64,000 bases of DNA from Pseudomonadota bacterium (lineage in GTDB: Bacteria; Pseudomonadota; Alphaproteobacteria; Sphingomonadales; Sphingomonadaceae). The DNA lies in the NCBI GenBank assembly GCA_023394965.1, contig JAEWZX010000037.1:1-64000 (forward strand). Reading direction: 5' to 3'. The position numbers and the translations under genes were made by a program. Below the pieces are notes generated by a model, which worked only from the letters and a program-made list of their open reading frames with translations, was not told the DNA's origin and searched no databases. Shown in pieces: positions 1 through 9,064 of this stretch; position 1 is the first letter of the stretch, and every line of letters starts with the position of its first letter.

Positions 1-517
1 CGCGTTGCCCCTGAGGAGATCGCCGTCGCGAGCCGCAGGGCAAGGAAGGGGGTGCACCAGCTTTCGCGCCCTCCCGATCCGGCGGCGTCACTAACCGGAA
101 TGGTTCGAAAAGTCAAGGTTTTGCACCGGAAATAGGCTTGTGAGAGAGGGTGTCCTATCCAGGATGCCCCGTCACACCGCACCGCACGAACCACCCCTCC
201 ACCGTCATCCCCGCGCATGCGGGACCCAGAGCGGTCAGCACCACACCAGAACTGGACTGCCGCCTCTGCGCGAGAAGGCCGAGGGATGGTAAAGGCAGCA
301 AATGAGGTCTTCTTTGGGGTGGTTTTGCGACTGTCGGGCTTTGGCGAACGGACTGGCAAAGGGGACCTAGCGATCCTAACGCACTTTGGGTCAGTTGAAG
401 GCTGTTTGCCAATGGTTATTGGAGTTCCAGCCCGGTAATTTAACCCAAACAAATTATCCTAATACCGCGATGTCATATGCAAGATCCATCTGATGTAGAG
501 GTCGGAGCTTTGCTAAG
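1..517. other. Gene-poor left edge
   Basis: No convincing complete gene is visible here. Plus frame 1 is open from base 1 to a TAG at 133-135, giving a short Arg/Ala-rich tail that could be the C-terminus of a gene cut by the window edge, but it has no recognisable motif. The rest holds a short palindromic repeat (separate entry) and the region downstream of the leftward hydrolase gene. Short frames on both strands look like chance frames. Confidence 0.4.
204..232. repeat. REP-like palindromic element
   Basis: The core CCCGC-GCAT-GCGGG (210-223) is a 5-bp perfect stem, preceded by GTCATC and followed by ACCCAGAGC. This resembles the dispersed 'GTCATCCCCGC...GCGGGGACCC' intergenic palindromes of sphingomonad genomes. 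It sits in non-coding sequence. I see no second full copy in the window, so the family assignment rests on recognition of the pattern alone. Confidence 0.45.
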
Positions 518-2017
518 CTAATTTCCCAAATTGCGCTGAAGAACTGTTTCACCGCCGGGCTGCACACTCTCACTGATAAGTTTTGCCCATAGATTCCCGG
601 TGTTCGCTGAGTTCGACAACAACAGGATCCCATCACCGGTTTCTGGATACATGACTGCGATGCTTCGTGCTCCCACATCAGCTCCGGTATGCTGCAGCGC
701 GTATCCTCCGCCGTCGAGGTCCTGAATTACTTGCCATCCCAAGCCAAAAGGTATGCCATCTTCATCGGGCGCGACCGGTGTTATCATGGCGTGTGCGAGT
801 TCCGGAGCGAGGTCCATCCCGTCCATAACATACACCATAAACGTCGCATAATCTCGAGCGGTGGTCAGGAGATTGTCGGCGGCGTTCGCTTGGGTGTGGG
901 TCTCTCCGTCGAGCAGCTCGCCATCGCTGTCCCGCGGCTGTGCGTATCGGGATCGGTCCACGCCATCGGCAAAAGTGAAATGGGTGTCTTTCATGCCGAG
1001 AGGGCCGAACAGCTGTTCTTGCGCCAAGGCCTCCAGCGTTTTGCCGAATTTCGCCTCTAGGGCCTTGCGAAGATACTCCATCCCCTCGCCGGAATATTGC
1101 GTACGCGCGCCGGGCTGAAACTGGAACCTCAGAACATTGTCATCTGCCAGATATCGCCAATTGGGAAATCCGGTGCGATGCGTAAGGACATGCCGCGCGG
1201 TCAGGGCGCGCAATTCAGGCGCATCGGCCACATCTGGATCGACGTAATATCGCATCAGAGGTTCATCCAGGTCGAAGAGGTCTGCATCGACCAATTTCAA
1301 GGTCGTCATAGCTGTGACAGGCTTGGTCAGAGACGCGATGTTGTAGATCGTATCAAGCGGTGCGGCGACACCATCAGATAGTTCGCCGAACACCCGAATC
1401 TGCTGGATCTGGCCGCCCCTTATCCGCGCAAACGCCATCGAGGGGATGTCGAGCATTTCCATGACCGCTTCGATATGCAGATCGTTCTCGAACAGTGGTG
1501 AACGATAACCGGCACTTTCGGCGCCGGAATGGTCATAGCTAAGCACGCGGTGCATCTTCCACGCATTGCCGTCTAGCAACCACATGGTCGTGAAAGCGGC
1601 CGATCCCGCGAGCGTTTCCGTGCCATCGTTAGCGCGCTCGTAGAAGTTGTGATCGCCCTCCTGAATAGCGCCGTAAAGGACGCCGTCGGCATATAAGGGA
1701 AAGACGCGCTGAGTGTCGGGCACGATCCTCCGAATGGGCTTGAGGGGATTGTCACCGCATATGTTGTTTGTGAACGCTTTCAGAAATGCGTCCCGGTCCT
1801 GGATGCCGCCAACGTCGTGATAAAACTCCAAATCGTCTGACAACACCGCTTCGACGGCAGGAATATTGCATCTGTTAAACCCCTGATCGAATACGATATT
1901 ATCCATCCGCGATATTGCGGCCTCGAGATCGTCTGGCGAAGATTCCTGAGCTATCGTTGGCGAACCGAGCATCAAGCAAGTCACAGGTGCCAAGAGGGTG
2001 GTTAATCTGCCGATCAC
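518..2017 (-). CDS. Secreted DUF4440 plus beta-lactamase-fold serine hydrolase
   Basis: 499 aa. An N-terminal signal peptide ends near AQESS (residues 23-27). Residues about 30-160 look like an NTF2-like DUF4440 domain. From about 180 to the end it is a class C beta-lactamase/D-alanyl carboxypeptidase/esterase-type domain. The catalytic motifs are visible: SLTK at 229-232 (S-x-x-K), YSG at 308-310 (Y-x-N position) and HTG at 443-445 (K-T-G position). Such proteins are usually esterases or peptidases rather than true beta-lactamases, and the substrate cannot be read from sequence. Base composition is less GC-rich than the housekeeping genes to the right. It stands alone with no partner gene. 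Confidence 0.85.
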   Translation of the reverse strand: MIGRLTTLLAPVTCLMLGSPTIAQESSPDDLEAAISRMDNIVFDQGFNRCNIPAVEAVLSDDLEFYHDVGGIQDRDAFLKAFTNNICGDNPLKPIRRIVPDTQRVFPLYADGVLYGAIQEGDHNFYERANDGTETLAGSAAFTTMWLLDGNAWKMHRVLSYDHSGAESAGYRSPLFENDLHIEAVMEMLDIPSMAFARIRGGQIQQIRVFGELSDGVAAPLDTIYNIASLTKPVTAMTTLKLVDADLFDLDEPLMRYYVDPDVADAPELRALTARHVLTHRTGFPNWRYLADDNVLRFQFQPGARTQYSGEGMEYLRKALEAKFGKTLEALAQEQLFGPLGMKDTHFTFADGVDRSRYAQPRDSDGELLDGETHTQANAADNLLTTARDYATFMVYVMDGMDLAPELAHAMITPVAPDEDGIPFGLGWQVIQDLDGGGYALQHTGADVGARSIAVMYPETGDGILLLSNSANTGNLWAKLISESVQPGGETVLQRNLGN

Positions 2018-2286
2018 TTATTTTCTTTCTACAGTGCGAGGATTCGCTAGCAGGGCTGTCTTATGAATGCAACACACCGCGGCCAGCTGCGACGTTCGTG
2101 GCAGGAAGGGCTGCCTTCGGTTGCCGATAGCGATTGGCCTGATGGCTGAGATTAGGGCGTGTAGGTGACAAGGTCCGGAGCATTTTGAATGTCCGGTTTC
2201 AGAAGGCAATGCGATTGCACTGCTACGACCGAAATCGGGCGCGTTAGCCTCCATCCCCTCCCTGCCGATTACCGCCTGCTGAGGGC
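2018..2286. other. Intergenic region without recognised features
   Basis: It separates the leftward hydrolase from the leftward VOC gene and should hold the hydrolase promoter. Only short frames without family signatures are present on either strand. I could not identify a confident -35/-10 pair or a terminator. Confidence 0.3.
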
Positions 2287-2706
2287 CTAGGTCGCAAACA
2301 GCATTGTATCGTCCGCAAACGCTTTCATCTCCAGCGCATTGCCGCTGGGGTCGCGGAAGAACATCGTCGCCTGTTCGCCCGCCTGGCCTTTGAAACGGAT
2401 GGTGGGCGTAATGGCGAAGTCCACGCCCGCCGCAGTCAGGCGATCGGCGAGTGCCTGCCAGTCGTCCATAGCCAGCACGATGCCGAAATGGGGAACCGGT
2501 ACGCCGTGACCGTCGACATGGTTGCTTGCCCTATCGCCAGCTTCGCCCGGCGCCAGATGGGCGACAATCTGGTGGCCGTAGAAATCGAAATCGACCCATT
2601 CATCGCTGCTGCGCCCCTCCCGGCAGCCCATTGCCCCGCCATAAAAGGCGCGCGCGGCGGCAAGGTCGTCGACCGGGAAGGCGAGGTGGAAAGGCCGCAA
2701 TGTCAT
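2287..2706 (-). CDS. VOC family (glyoxalase-like) protein
   Basis: 139 aa, one vicinal-oxygen-chelate module. The N-terminus (FHLAFPVDDLAAARAFYGG) is the typical first beta-alpha unit, and the C-terminal FFRDPSGNALEMKAF gives the conserved D-P-x-G-N-x-x-E pattern with a probable metal-ligand Glu. Family members include glyoxalase I, dioxygenases and fosfomycin-resistance proteins. This one lacks features that single out a substrate. It is divergent from the GST gene to the right. Confidence 0.85.
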   Translation of the reverse strand: MTLRPFHLAFPVDDLAAARAFYGGAMGCREGRSSDEWVDFDFYGHQIVAHLAPGEAGDRASNHVDGHGVPVPHFGIVLAMDDWQALADRLTAAGVDFAITPTIRFKGQAGEQATMFFRDPSGNALEMKAFADDTMLFAT

Positions 2707-2913
2707 GACACCAATCTAGGCCAGCATTTTTCATTTTCCTACAGCTGCATGTGCATGCCAGCCATCGCTCTATGCTTGACCCGATAACGCCTCAACGCTC
2801 GCACCATCCTCGACGATTATCTCGCTGAACTGCGTAACATGCGGTCCACCGTTCAGCATCGACAGCGGCGGGATGAACGCCTAACCCCCCAGACGAATCG
2901 CAAGGGGGCTCGC

Positions 2914-3573
2914 ATGAAACTGATCATCGGCAACAAGAACTATTCGAGTTGGTCGCTGCGCGGCTGGCTGGCGGCAAAGCAGTCCGGCCTGTCCTTCGAA
3001 GAAATCGTGGTGCCGCTGTTCGGGGAAAACTGGGAAGCGGACCGGACCGACGGCCAGATCCGGCCATCTTCCGGCAAAGTCCCCCTGCTGTGGGATGGCG
3101 ATGCGGTGGTCTGGGACAGTCTCGCCATTCTGGAATATCTGGCCGACAAGGTGGGGCGCGACCGGTTCTGGCCGAAGGACGAGGCCGCACGTGGCATGGC
3201 CCGTTCGATGGTGGCGGAAATGCATTCCTCCTTTGCCGCCCTGCGCAGCGAATGCCCGATGAATGTGCGCAAGCGCTTCGACGGCTTCGTGCCGAGCGAA
3301 GAGTGCAAGGCCGACATCATCCGCATCCTTGGCCTGTGGGCCGAAGCGCGTAGCCGCTTCGGCAGTGGCGGGCCTTTCCTGTTCGGCACTTTCGGCGCGG
3401 CAGACGTGTTCTTCGCCCCGATAGTGTCACGGTTCATCAGCTATCAGATCCCCGTCCCGGGTTTCGCCGGTGCCTATATGCAGGCGTTGTGGGAACACGA
3501 ATGGATGGAAGCATGGATCGCCGCATCGGAAAACGAAGAATGGGTCATCGAACAATACGAAACGGTTGGCTGA
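2914..3573 (+). CDS. Glutathione S-transferase family protein
   Basis: 219 aa. The N-terminal thioredoxin-like domain starts MKLIIGNKNYSSWSLRGWL, with a Ser-rich active-site stretch (residues 10-14) rather than a Tyr. KVPLLWDGDAVVWDSLAILEYL (about residues 54-75) is the GSH-binding V-P-x-L...S-x-A-I-x-x-Y-L pattern. The C-terminal half is the all-helical domain. The open frame extends upstream to 2839, but the ATG at 2914 follows an AAGGGGG ribosome site and begins at the domain edge, so it is preferred. The next gene starts inside its 3' end. Confidence 0.88.
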   Translation: MKLIIGNKNYSSWSLRGWLAAKQSGLSFEEIVVPLFGENWEADRTDGQIRPSSGKVPLLWDGDAVVWDSLAILEYLADKVGRDRFWPKDEAARGMARSMVAEMHSSFAALRSECPMNVRKRFDGFVPSEECKADIIRILGLWAEARSRFGSGGPFLFGTFGAADVFFAPIVSRFISYQIPVPGFAGAYMQALWEHEWMEAWIAASENEEWVIEQYETVG

Positions 3574-4430
3574 CGGCGCTCGCGGCGCTGGGGGCCCTTT
3601 TGCTCCCGGCGCAGGCGCAGGCCTGGGGCTTTTATGCCCACACGATGACCGCGAATATCGCGATGGAAAACGTGCGCCCCGAAACGCGCGTGAAGATCGC
3701 CCGCCTGCTCAAGGCTTCGCCCACGCTGGGCACGCCCGACTGTGCGATGGACACCTTGCCAGATGCCGCCGTCTGGCCCGATTGCCTGCGCGGCGCCTAT
3801 TGGCGCTGGGGCTACACCTTTTCCTGGCATTACCAGACCGAACCGGTCACCGAGGAATACGATGTGCGCAAGAACTGTTCGGGCCTCAACTGCGTGAGCG
3901 CGCAGGTGGAACGTAACGAGCGCATCCTTGCCGACGAAAGCCTGCCCGACAATGTGCGGGTGGAAGCGCTGGCTTTCCTCGTCCACTTTATCGGCGATAT
4001 TCACATGCCGCTGCATTCGGGCGATCATGACGATCGCGGCGGCAATGATCGCAAGGCCGATTACGGCATCGTTCCCGGCCTCAACCTGCATTGGATATGG
4101 GACGGACCGCTGGCCGAACGTGCGGTCAGCGAGGACCCGCCAATCGCGCGCCGCTATTCCGCCGAAGAACGCGCTGCGCTGGCCGGGGGCACCGTGGCCG
4201 ACTGGGGACGTGAAAGCTGGGAAATCGCACGCAGCTTCGTCTATCCCGAAACCTTCGGCTGCGACCCCTGCGATGGAGAATTGCCCAGGCAAGTTGCCCT
4301 GTCGCAGGATCTGCTCGACCGCTCCGCACCGATTGCGCGCCGCCGGGTGCTGCAGGCGGGGCTGCGCATGGCGGATGCTCTCGACCGGGCGTTCGAACCC
4401 GGGGCACTGCCGGACGCGCCGCGCGATTAA
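3540..4430 (+). CDS. Secreted S1/P1-type zinc nuclease
   Basis: About 296 aa from this start. A signal peptide ends AQAQA and the mature chain begins WGFYAHTM. The mature N-terminal Trp and His6 are zinc ligands in the P1 nuclease family, which supports the cleavage point. Further ligands are seen in order: the Asp of MDTLPDAAVWPDC, the His of SWHYQTE, HFIGDIHMPLHSGDHDDRGGND (H, D, H), and NLHWIWD (H, D). These form the trinuclear zinc site that cleaves single-stranded DNA and RNA. The gene overlaps the end of the GST gene, and ATGs at 3489 and 3513 are alternatives. It converges with the cupin gene and overlaps it by 4 bases. Confidence 0.92.
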   Translation: MGHRTIRNGWLTALAALGALLLPAQAQAWGFYAHTMTANIAMENVRPETRVKIARLLKASPTLGTPDCAMDTLPDAAVWPDCLRGAYWRWGYTFSWHYQTEPVTEEYDVRKNCSGLNCVSAQVERNERILADESLPDNVRVEALAFLVHFIGDIHMPLHSGDHDDRGGNDRKADYGIVPGLNLHWIWDGPLAERAVSEDPPIARRYSAEERAALAGGTVADWGRESWEIARSFVYPETFGCDPCDGELPRQVALSQDLLDRSAPIARRRVLQAGLRMADALDRAFEPGALPDAPRD

Positions 4431-4894
4431 GGGATGCGCGTGGCGGCGTAGGGCGTCCCGTCCCGGCGGGCGTATCCATCGGGGCCGAATACCATGTCGA
4501 TATCGGGATAGGCGCCCGAATCCTTCGCCTTGTCCCCTGCGCTGACGGCCACGAATGTGCATTCGCTGTCCGACCGATTGTGGAGCTGGTGGCCGTTCTC
4601 GACCCCTGCCGGCCAGGCCAGAACGTCGCCAGGCCGGACCACGGTTTCGCCGCCGTCCTCGATCAGCACGGCTTCGCCGGAAAGCATGATCAGCAGTTCA
4701 TCTTCCAGACGATGCCAGTGCCGCTGGGAAGAATAGGCACCGGGTTTCAGCGTGACATGGCTCGCCCCCATTTGCGTCAGCCCCGCCACCGGGGCGAGAC
4801 GGCGATACCAACGGCCGGCCACCGCAGCATCGAAAGGCGCGGGATAGCCTGTGGCATTGGTCTGGGGGATGGCATCGAGATCGAGCTTGGGCAT
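4427..4894 (-). CDS. Cupin-domain protein
   Basis: 155 aa. One cupin barrel: HWHRLEDELLIMLSGEAVL carries the first motif (H-x-H...E...G), and GDVLAWPAGVENGHQLHN the second, giving a probable 3-His/1-Glu metal site. A strong AGGAG lies 9 bases before the ATG at 4894. It is the usual small single-domain cupin found in sphingomonads; function unknown. It is transcribed divergently from dapE. Confidence 0.85.
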   Translation of the reverse strand: MPKLDLDAIPQTNATGYPAPFDAAVAGRWYRRLAPVAGLTQMGASHVTLKPGAYSSQRHWHRLEDELLIMLSGEAVLIEDGGETVVRPGDVLAWPAGVENGHQLHNRSDSECTFVAVSAGDKAKDSGAYPDIDMVFGPDGYARRDGTPYAATRIP

Positions 4895-4923
4895 GGGCGC
4901 ACACTCCTGCTAGCGCAGCATCT

Positions 4924-6060
4924 ATGACCGACGTTCTCGACCTTGCCAATCGCCTCATGGCGGCGCCCAGCGTCACCCCCGCCACAGGTACCGTTTTCGA
5001 TGCAATGGAAGCCATGCTCACCCCGCTGGGGTTCGATGTGAGCCGCTTCACCCGCGGCGATGGCGAGGTGGGCAGCCCGGAAGCGCCGGTCGAAAACCTT
5101 TTCGCCATTCGTCGCGGGCCGGAGGGATCGCGGCACTTTTCCTTTGCCGGACATCTCGATGTGGTCCCTCCCGGCGGCGGTTGGGCGAGCGAACCGTTCG
5201 CCCCCGAAGTGCGCGGCGAAATGCTCTATGGCCGCGGCGCTGTGGACATGAAGGGTGCCATCGCCTGCATGGTCGATGCCGTGGCTCGGCTGCCTGCCGA
5301 CATGGGCACGATCAGCTTTATCATCACGGGTGACGAGGAAGGCCCGGCGCTGCACGGCACGCGCGCACTGATCGATTTCATGCGCGAACATGGCCACCAG
5401 CCCGATCTGTGTCTGGTCGGCGAACCCACCAGCGTGAACCGGCTGGGCGACATGATGAAGATCGGGCGGCGCGGTTCGGTCAATATCTGGCTGGAAGTGG
5501 AGGGCACGCAGGGCCATGTCGCCTATCCTCATCTGGCGGCCAACCCGATCCCCAAGCTCGTGGCCATGCTGGCAGAACTCGATGCGCTGGTGCTGGATGA
5601 AGGCACCGACTGGTTCCAGCCGAGCAATCTGGAAATCACCGATCTCGAAGTGGGTAATCCGGCGCATAATGTGATCCCCGAAAAGGCCAAGGCGCGCATT
5701 TCGATCCGCTTCAACGATTGCCATTCGGGGGCCTCGCTATCGCAGCAGGTCGTCGCCATCGCCGAAAAGCATGGCGGCACCGCTCTGCCGATCATCAGCG
5801 GCGAGCCTTTTCTCACCCCACCGGGGGAATTTTCCGACATTATCGCTGCGGCGGTGAAAGCGGAAACCGGCGTCGATCCGGAACCGTCGACCACCGGAGG
5901 GACATCCGACGCGCGCTTTCTGCGGGCCGTCTGCCCGGTCATCGAATTCGGCCTGTGCAATGCAACCATGCACAAACGTGACGAAGCTGTGGCCATTCAA
6001 GACCTTTCGACGCTAAGTCGCATCTACACGCGCATCGTCAGAGATGCGCTGGCCCGCTAA
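4924..6060 (+). CDS. dapE: Succinyl-diaminopimelate desuccinylase
   Basis: 378 aa. It hydrolyses N-succinyl-LL-diaminopimelate to LL-diaminopimelate and succinate in lysine and peptidoglycan-precursor synthesis. M20 metallopeptidase motifs: FAGHLDVVPPGGG (zinc His, catalytic Asp), GAVDMKG (bridging Asp), TGDEEGPA (general-base Glu plus ligand Glu) and a C-terminal CNATMHKRDEAV (zinc His). The lid dimerisation domain lies between. Length matches the family (about 375-380). dapB of the same pathway is encoded at 8252-8983, on the other strand. Confidence 0.96.
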   Translation: MTDVLDLANRLMAAPSVTPATGTVFDAMEAMLTPLGFDVSRFTRGDGEVGSPEAPVENLFAIRRGPEGSRHFSFAGHLDVVPPGGGWASEPFAPEVRGEMLYGRGAVDMKGAIACMVDAVARLPADMGTISFIITGDEEGPALHGTRALIDFMREHGHQPDLCLVGEPTSVNRLGDMMKIGRRGSVNIWLEVEGTQGHVAYPHLAANPIPKLVAMLAELDALVLDEGTDWFQPSNLEITDLEVGNPAHNVIPEKAKARISIRFNDCHSGASLSQQVVAIAEKHGGTALPIISGEPFLTPPGEFSDIIAAAVKAETGVDPEPSTTGGTSDARFLRAVCPVIEFGLCNATMHKRDEAVAIQDLSTLSRIYTRIVRDALAR

Positions 6061-6088
6061 GGGGGCGGGCATAAGGGAGAGGGATCGC

Positions 6089-7327
6089 ATGTTGAGAACC
6101 TGGTTCGAAATTCCGCTGTGGCAGCGCGTCATCACGGCGCTCATTCTCGGTGTGCTCACCGGCTGGGCCTGGGGGCCGGAAGCGGAATCGATCAAGTGGA
6201 TCGGCGATTTCTTCATCAAGTCGATCAAGATGCTGGTCGTCCCGCTGATTTTCTTCAGCCTTGTATCCGGCATTGCCGCCATCGGCGACCTGCGCAAGCT
6301 GGGTGCGGTCGGCGGGCGGGCGATGCTGTTGTTCGTGGTTACCGGGCAGATCGCGGTGTGGCTCGGCCTGGGGCTCGGCACGTTGGTCGCACCGGGCAGC
6401 GGTGTGGATACCACTGCCATCGAAATGGGGCAGACGCCCGAACCCAACCCGACGACGGCAGTCGACATGATCCTTTCTATCGTGCCGGAAAGCCCGGTAC
6501 AGGTGATGGCGGATGTTTCCGTCCTGCCGCTGATCGTTTTCAGCCTGCTGATCGGTATCGGCATATTGATGGCCAAGGAAGACGGGCTGCCGGTTCAAAA
6601 GGTTTTCGATAGCGGCGCGGTAATCATGCAGAAGGTGACCATGGTGGTGATGGAACTCACCCCCTTTGGTGTTTTCGCGCTGATGGCTTGGGTTGCGGGC
6701 ACGCTGGGCCTCGATGCGCTGGTCGCCCTGTCGAAACTGGTCGCGCTCAATTATGCGGGCTGCCTGCTGATCATCTTCGTGATGTATTCGGCGATGATCA
6801 AATTCCTTGCCAAGCTGCCGGTGCGTGACTTTTTTCGCGGGATTATCGATGCAATGGCCGTGAGCTATTCCACCGCCAGTTCCAATGCGACGCTGCCGGT
6901 GACGCTGCGCTGCGCCGAGCGCAATTTGGGCGTGTCGAACTCCGTGGCCAGTTTTGTGATCGCTCTGGGGGCGACGATCAACATGAACGGCACGGCCATG
7001 TATCTTGGCCTTGCAACACTTTTCGGCGCGCAGATCTTCGGCGTCGATCTCAGCTGGGGCGATTATTTCCTGATCTCGATCCTGGCGACGCTCGGCGCGG
7101 TAGGGGCGGCGGGCATTCCGGGGGCAGGGCTCATCATGATGGCGCTGGTGTTCGGCGCGGTCGGCGTGCCGTTGGAAACGATCGCCTTCGTGGCGGGCGT
7201 CGACCGGATCATGGACATGATGCGCACCACCACCAACGTGTCGGGCGATGCCGCCGTGGCGACCACGGTGGCTGTGATGACGGGCGAGATCGACCGGCGC
7301 GAAATGGTCTCGGCGGATGATGTTTGA
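6089..7327 (+). CDS. Dicarboxylate/amino acid:cation symporter
   Basis: 412 aa polytopic inner-membrane protein of the DAACS (GltP/DctA) family. The Ser-rich hairpin motif STASSNATLPVTLRC and the NMNGTAMY transport motif are both present, as is the late TTTNVSGDAAVA region that contacts substrate. The open frame reaches back to 6044, but the ATG at 6089 follows AGGGAGAGG and starts just before the first helix. The 3' end of dapE lies immediately upstream. The substrate (C4-dicarboxylate, glutamate or aspartate) cannot be decided by eye. Confidence 0.92.
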   Translation: MLRTWFEIPLWQRVITALILGVLTGWAWGPEAESIKWIGDFFIKSIKMLVVPLIFFSLVSGIAAIGDLRKLGAVGGRAMLLFVVTGQIAVWLGLGLGTLVAPGSGVDTTAIEMGQTPEPNPTTAVDMILSIVPESPVQVMADVSVLPLIVFSLLIGIGILMAKEDGLPVQKVFDSGAVIMQKVTMVVMELTPFGVFALMAWVAGTLGLDALVALSKLVALNYAGCLLIIFVMYSAMIKFLAKLPVRDFFRGIIDAMAVSYSTASSNATLPVTLRCAERNLGVSNSVASFVIALGATINMNGTAMYLGLATLFGAQIFGVDLSWGDYFLISILATLGAVGAAGIPGAGLIMMALVFGAVGVPLETIAFVAGVDRIMDMMRTTTNVSGDAAVATTVAVMTGEIDRREMVSADDV

Positions 7328-7352
7328 GGCGTCAATCATATGGCCGCTCAGG

Positions 7353-7608
7353 ATGCGCGCTCTTGTTGGCATTTTCGAAGAGCTCGCCGCGCGTTGTGAC
7401 GACGAGCGATATGCCATCGCCAATGATCTCGAAGGCATCTTGATTTTAAGGCATCAGCAGGTCGCGGATGGGGAGTGGCCTCCGGTTTTTTAAGGTTTAT
7501 GAGGCGTTCGACGCTGGGGAGTTCCGAAGGCCCAAGGACGGTGATGCTGATCCGGTCGTTCTTTACACCAATCCAGCAATCGCGGACATTGTTTCGAAGC
7601 TCGATTAA
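7353..7608 (+). pseudogene. Small gene split by a one-base frameshift
   Basis: Two short plus-strand frames overlap around a run of six T at 7486-7491. The first (7353-7493) reads MRALVGIFEELAARCDDE..., and stops at TAA directly after the T run. The second continues in the +1 frame as FKVYEAFDAGEF...YTNPAIADIVSKLD and ends at 7608. With five T instead of six, one continuous 84-residue protein results, ending in an Asp/Pro-rich tail typical of small uncharacterised sphingomonad proteins. No domain is recognised. It ends 4 bases inside the 3' end of nth. It may be a real pseudogene, a sequencing error in a homopolymer, or two unrelated chance frames. Confidence 0.5.
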
Positions 7609-8255
7609 CGCCCCCTGGGTTTCTCCAGCACCTTCTTCCTGAAGCTGCACAGATCCTCGACCTTGCAGCGCCAGCACTCGGGCGTGCGCGCCTTGCAGAC
7701 ATAGCGGCCGTGCAGGATCAGCCAGTGATGCGCGCCGAGGCGGAAGGGCTGCGGAACCCGCTTCTCCAGTTTCGCCTCGACCTGTTCGGGCGTCTTGCCC
7801 TTGGCGAGGCCCGTCCGGTTGCCCACCCGGAAGATATGCGTGTCGACCGCGAAGGTCTCCTGTCCGAACCAGCAGTTGAGCACGACATTGGCCGTCTTGC
7901 GGCCCACGCCCGGCAAGCGCACCAGTTCCTCACGGGTGCCGGGCACCTCGCCGCCATATTCGTCGACCAGCAGCTGCGACAGCGCGATAACGTTCTTGGC
8001 CTTGGAGTTGAACAGACCGATGGTCTTGATGTGCTCTTTCAGCCCCTCTTCGCCCAGATCGAGCATGGCCTGCGGCGCATCGACCTTCGCGAACAGCGCG
8101 CGGGTGGCCTTGTTCACCCCCACGTCGGTCGCTTGGGCGGAAAGCGCGACGGCCACCACCAGCTGATAGGCATTGCCATATTCCAGCTCGGTTTCGGGGT
8201 CGGGGTTGTCTTCGGCGAGGCGGCGGAAGAATTCGAAAATCTGGTCCTTGGTCAT
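7605..8255 (-). CDS. nth: Endonuclease III
   Basis: 216 aa base-excision repair glycosylase/AP lyase acting on oxidised pyrimidines. The helix-hairpin-helix LPGVGRKTANVVL supplies the catalytic Lys, and FAVDTHIFRV the catalytic Asp. The C-terminal CKARTPECWRCKVEDLC shows the C-x6-C-x2-C-x5-C ligands of the [4Fe-4S] cluster. The upstream frame is longer, but the ATG at 8255 overlaps the dapB stop in an ATGA junction, which fits translational coupling and the family N-terminus. Confidence 0.96.
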   Translation of the reverse strand: MTKDQIFEFFRRLAEDNPDPETELEYGNAYQLVVAVALSAQATDVGVNKATRALFAKVDAPQAMLDLGEEGLKEHIKTIGLFNSKAKNVIALSQLLVDEYGGEVPGTREELVRLPGVGRKTANVVLNCWFGQETFAVDTHIFRVGNRTGLAKGKTPEQVEAKLEKRVPQPFRLGAHHWLILHGRYVCKARTPECWRCKVEDLCSFRKKVLEKPRGR

Positions 8256-8983
8256 TCGAGGCCAAGCACCTCTTCCATCCGGTAGCGGCCCGGCTGCCTG
8301 CCGATCAGCCACTCTGCTGCGCGCACGGCACTGCGGGCAAAGATGCTGCGGTTTTCCGCACTGTGCGACAGGGTCAGGCGCTCTTCGTCACCGGCAAGGA
8401 TGACACTATGGTCCCCTGCGACGGTTCCACCGCGCAGGCTCGCGAAACCGATCGCACCTTCCTGCCGCGCGCCGGTGTGCCCATCACGCCCCCGTTCAGA
8501 ATGGGCGGAAAGATCGATCCCGCGCCCTGCGGCTGCCGCATCGCCAAGCAGTAGAGCGGTGCCGCTGGGCGCATCGACTTTGCGGCGGTGGTGCATTTCC
8601 AGAATTTCGATATCCCAGTCGGGGCCAAGCCGGGATGCCGCTTCACGCACAAGATGTGCCAGCAACGTCACGCCCAGCGAGGTATTGCCGGTTTGCAAAA
8701 CCGCCACTACCCGCGCTGCATTGTCGATGGCGTCGTGCTGGGCCGGATCCAGCCCGGTCGTGCCGATAACAATGGGGATGCCCGCGCCGATCGCAGCGTG
8801 CAGATTGGCGTCCAGCGCCTGCGGAGAAGAGAAATCTACCAGCACATCGCTGGCATCTGCCAAGCCTGCAGGGTCGCCGCCCCGATCGATGCCCCCGGCC
8901 AGTTCGTGTTCGCTCGCAGTGACGATTTCTGCCAGCGCATGGCCCATGGCACCATCGCTTCCGATTATCCCGATCCGCGCCAT
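8252..8983 (-). CDS. dapB: 4-hydroxy-tetrahydrodipicolinate reductase
   Basis: 243 aa. It reduces 4-hydroxy-tetrahydrodipicolinate with NAD(P)H in lysine/DAP synthesis. The Rossmann nucleotide-binding motif GIIGSDGAMG is at residues 4-13. The active-site motif EMHHRRKVDAPSGTALLL contains the catalytic His pair and Lys. VDFSSP and IGTTGL are the usual cofactor-loop segments. It is the first gene of a dapB-nth pair with a 4-base overlap. Confidence 0.96.
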   Translation of the reverse strand: MARIGIIGSDGAMGHALAEIVTASEHELAGGIDRGGDPAGLADASDVLVDFSSPQALDANLHAAIGAGIPIVIGTTGLDPAQHDAIDNAARVVAVLQTGNTSLGVTLLAHLVREAASRLGPDWDIEILEMHHRRKVDAPSGTALLLGDAAAAGRGIDLSAHSERGRDGHTGARQEGAIGFASLRGGTVAGDHSVILAGDEERLTLSHSAENRSIFARSAVRAAEWLIGRQPGRYRMEEVLGLE

Positions 8984-9064
8984 TGGTTCTCCCTGTGAGG
9001 CTTGGCTGTGCTAGAATGCATGAGGGCGGTTTGAAATGCCCTGCTGCTGCGCTACTTGAGGGTA

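Noticed and set aside
6038..7438. 466-codon minus-strand frame opposite the DAACS symporter
   Set aside because: Very His/Arg/Asp-rich translation, no family motif, fully overlapped by a clear transporter gene.
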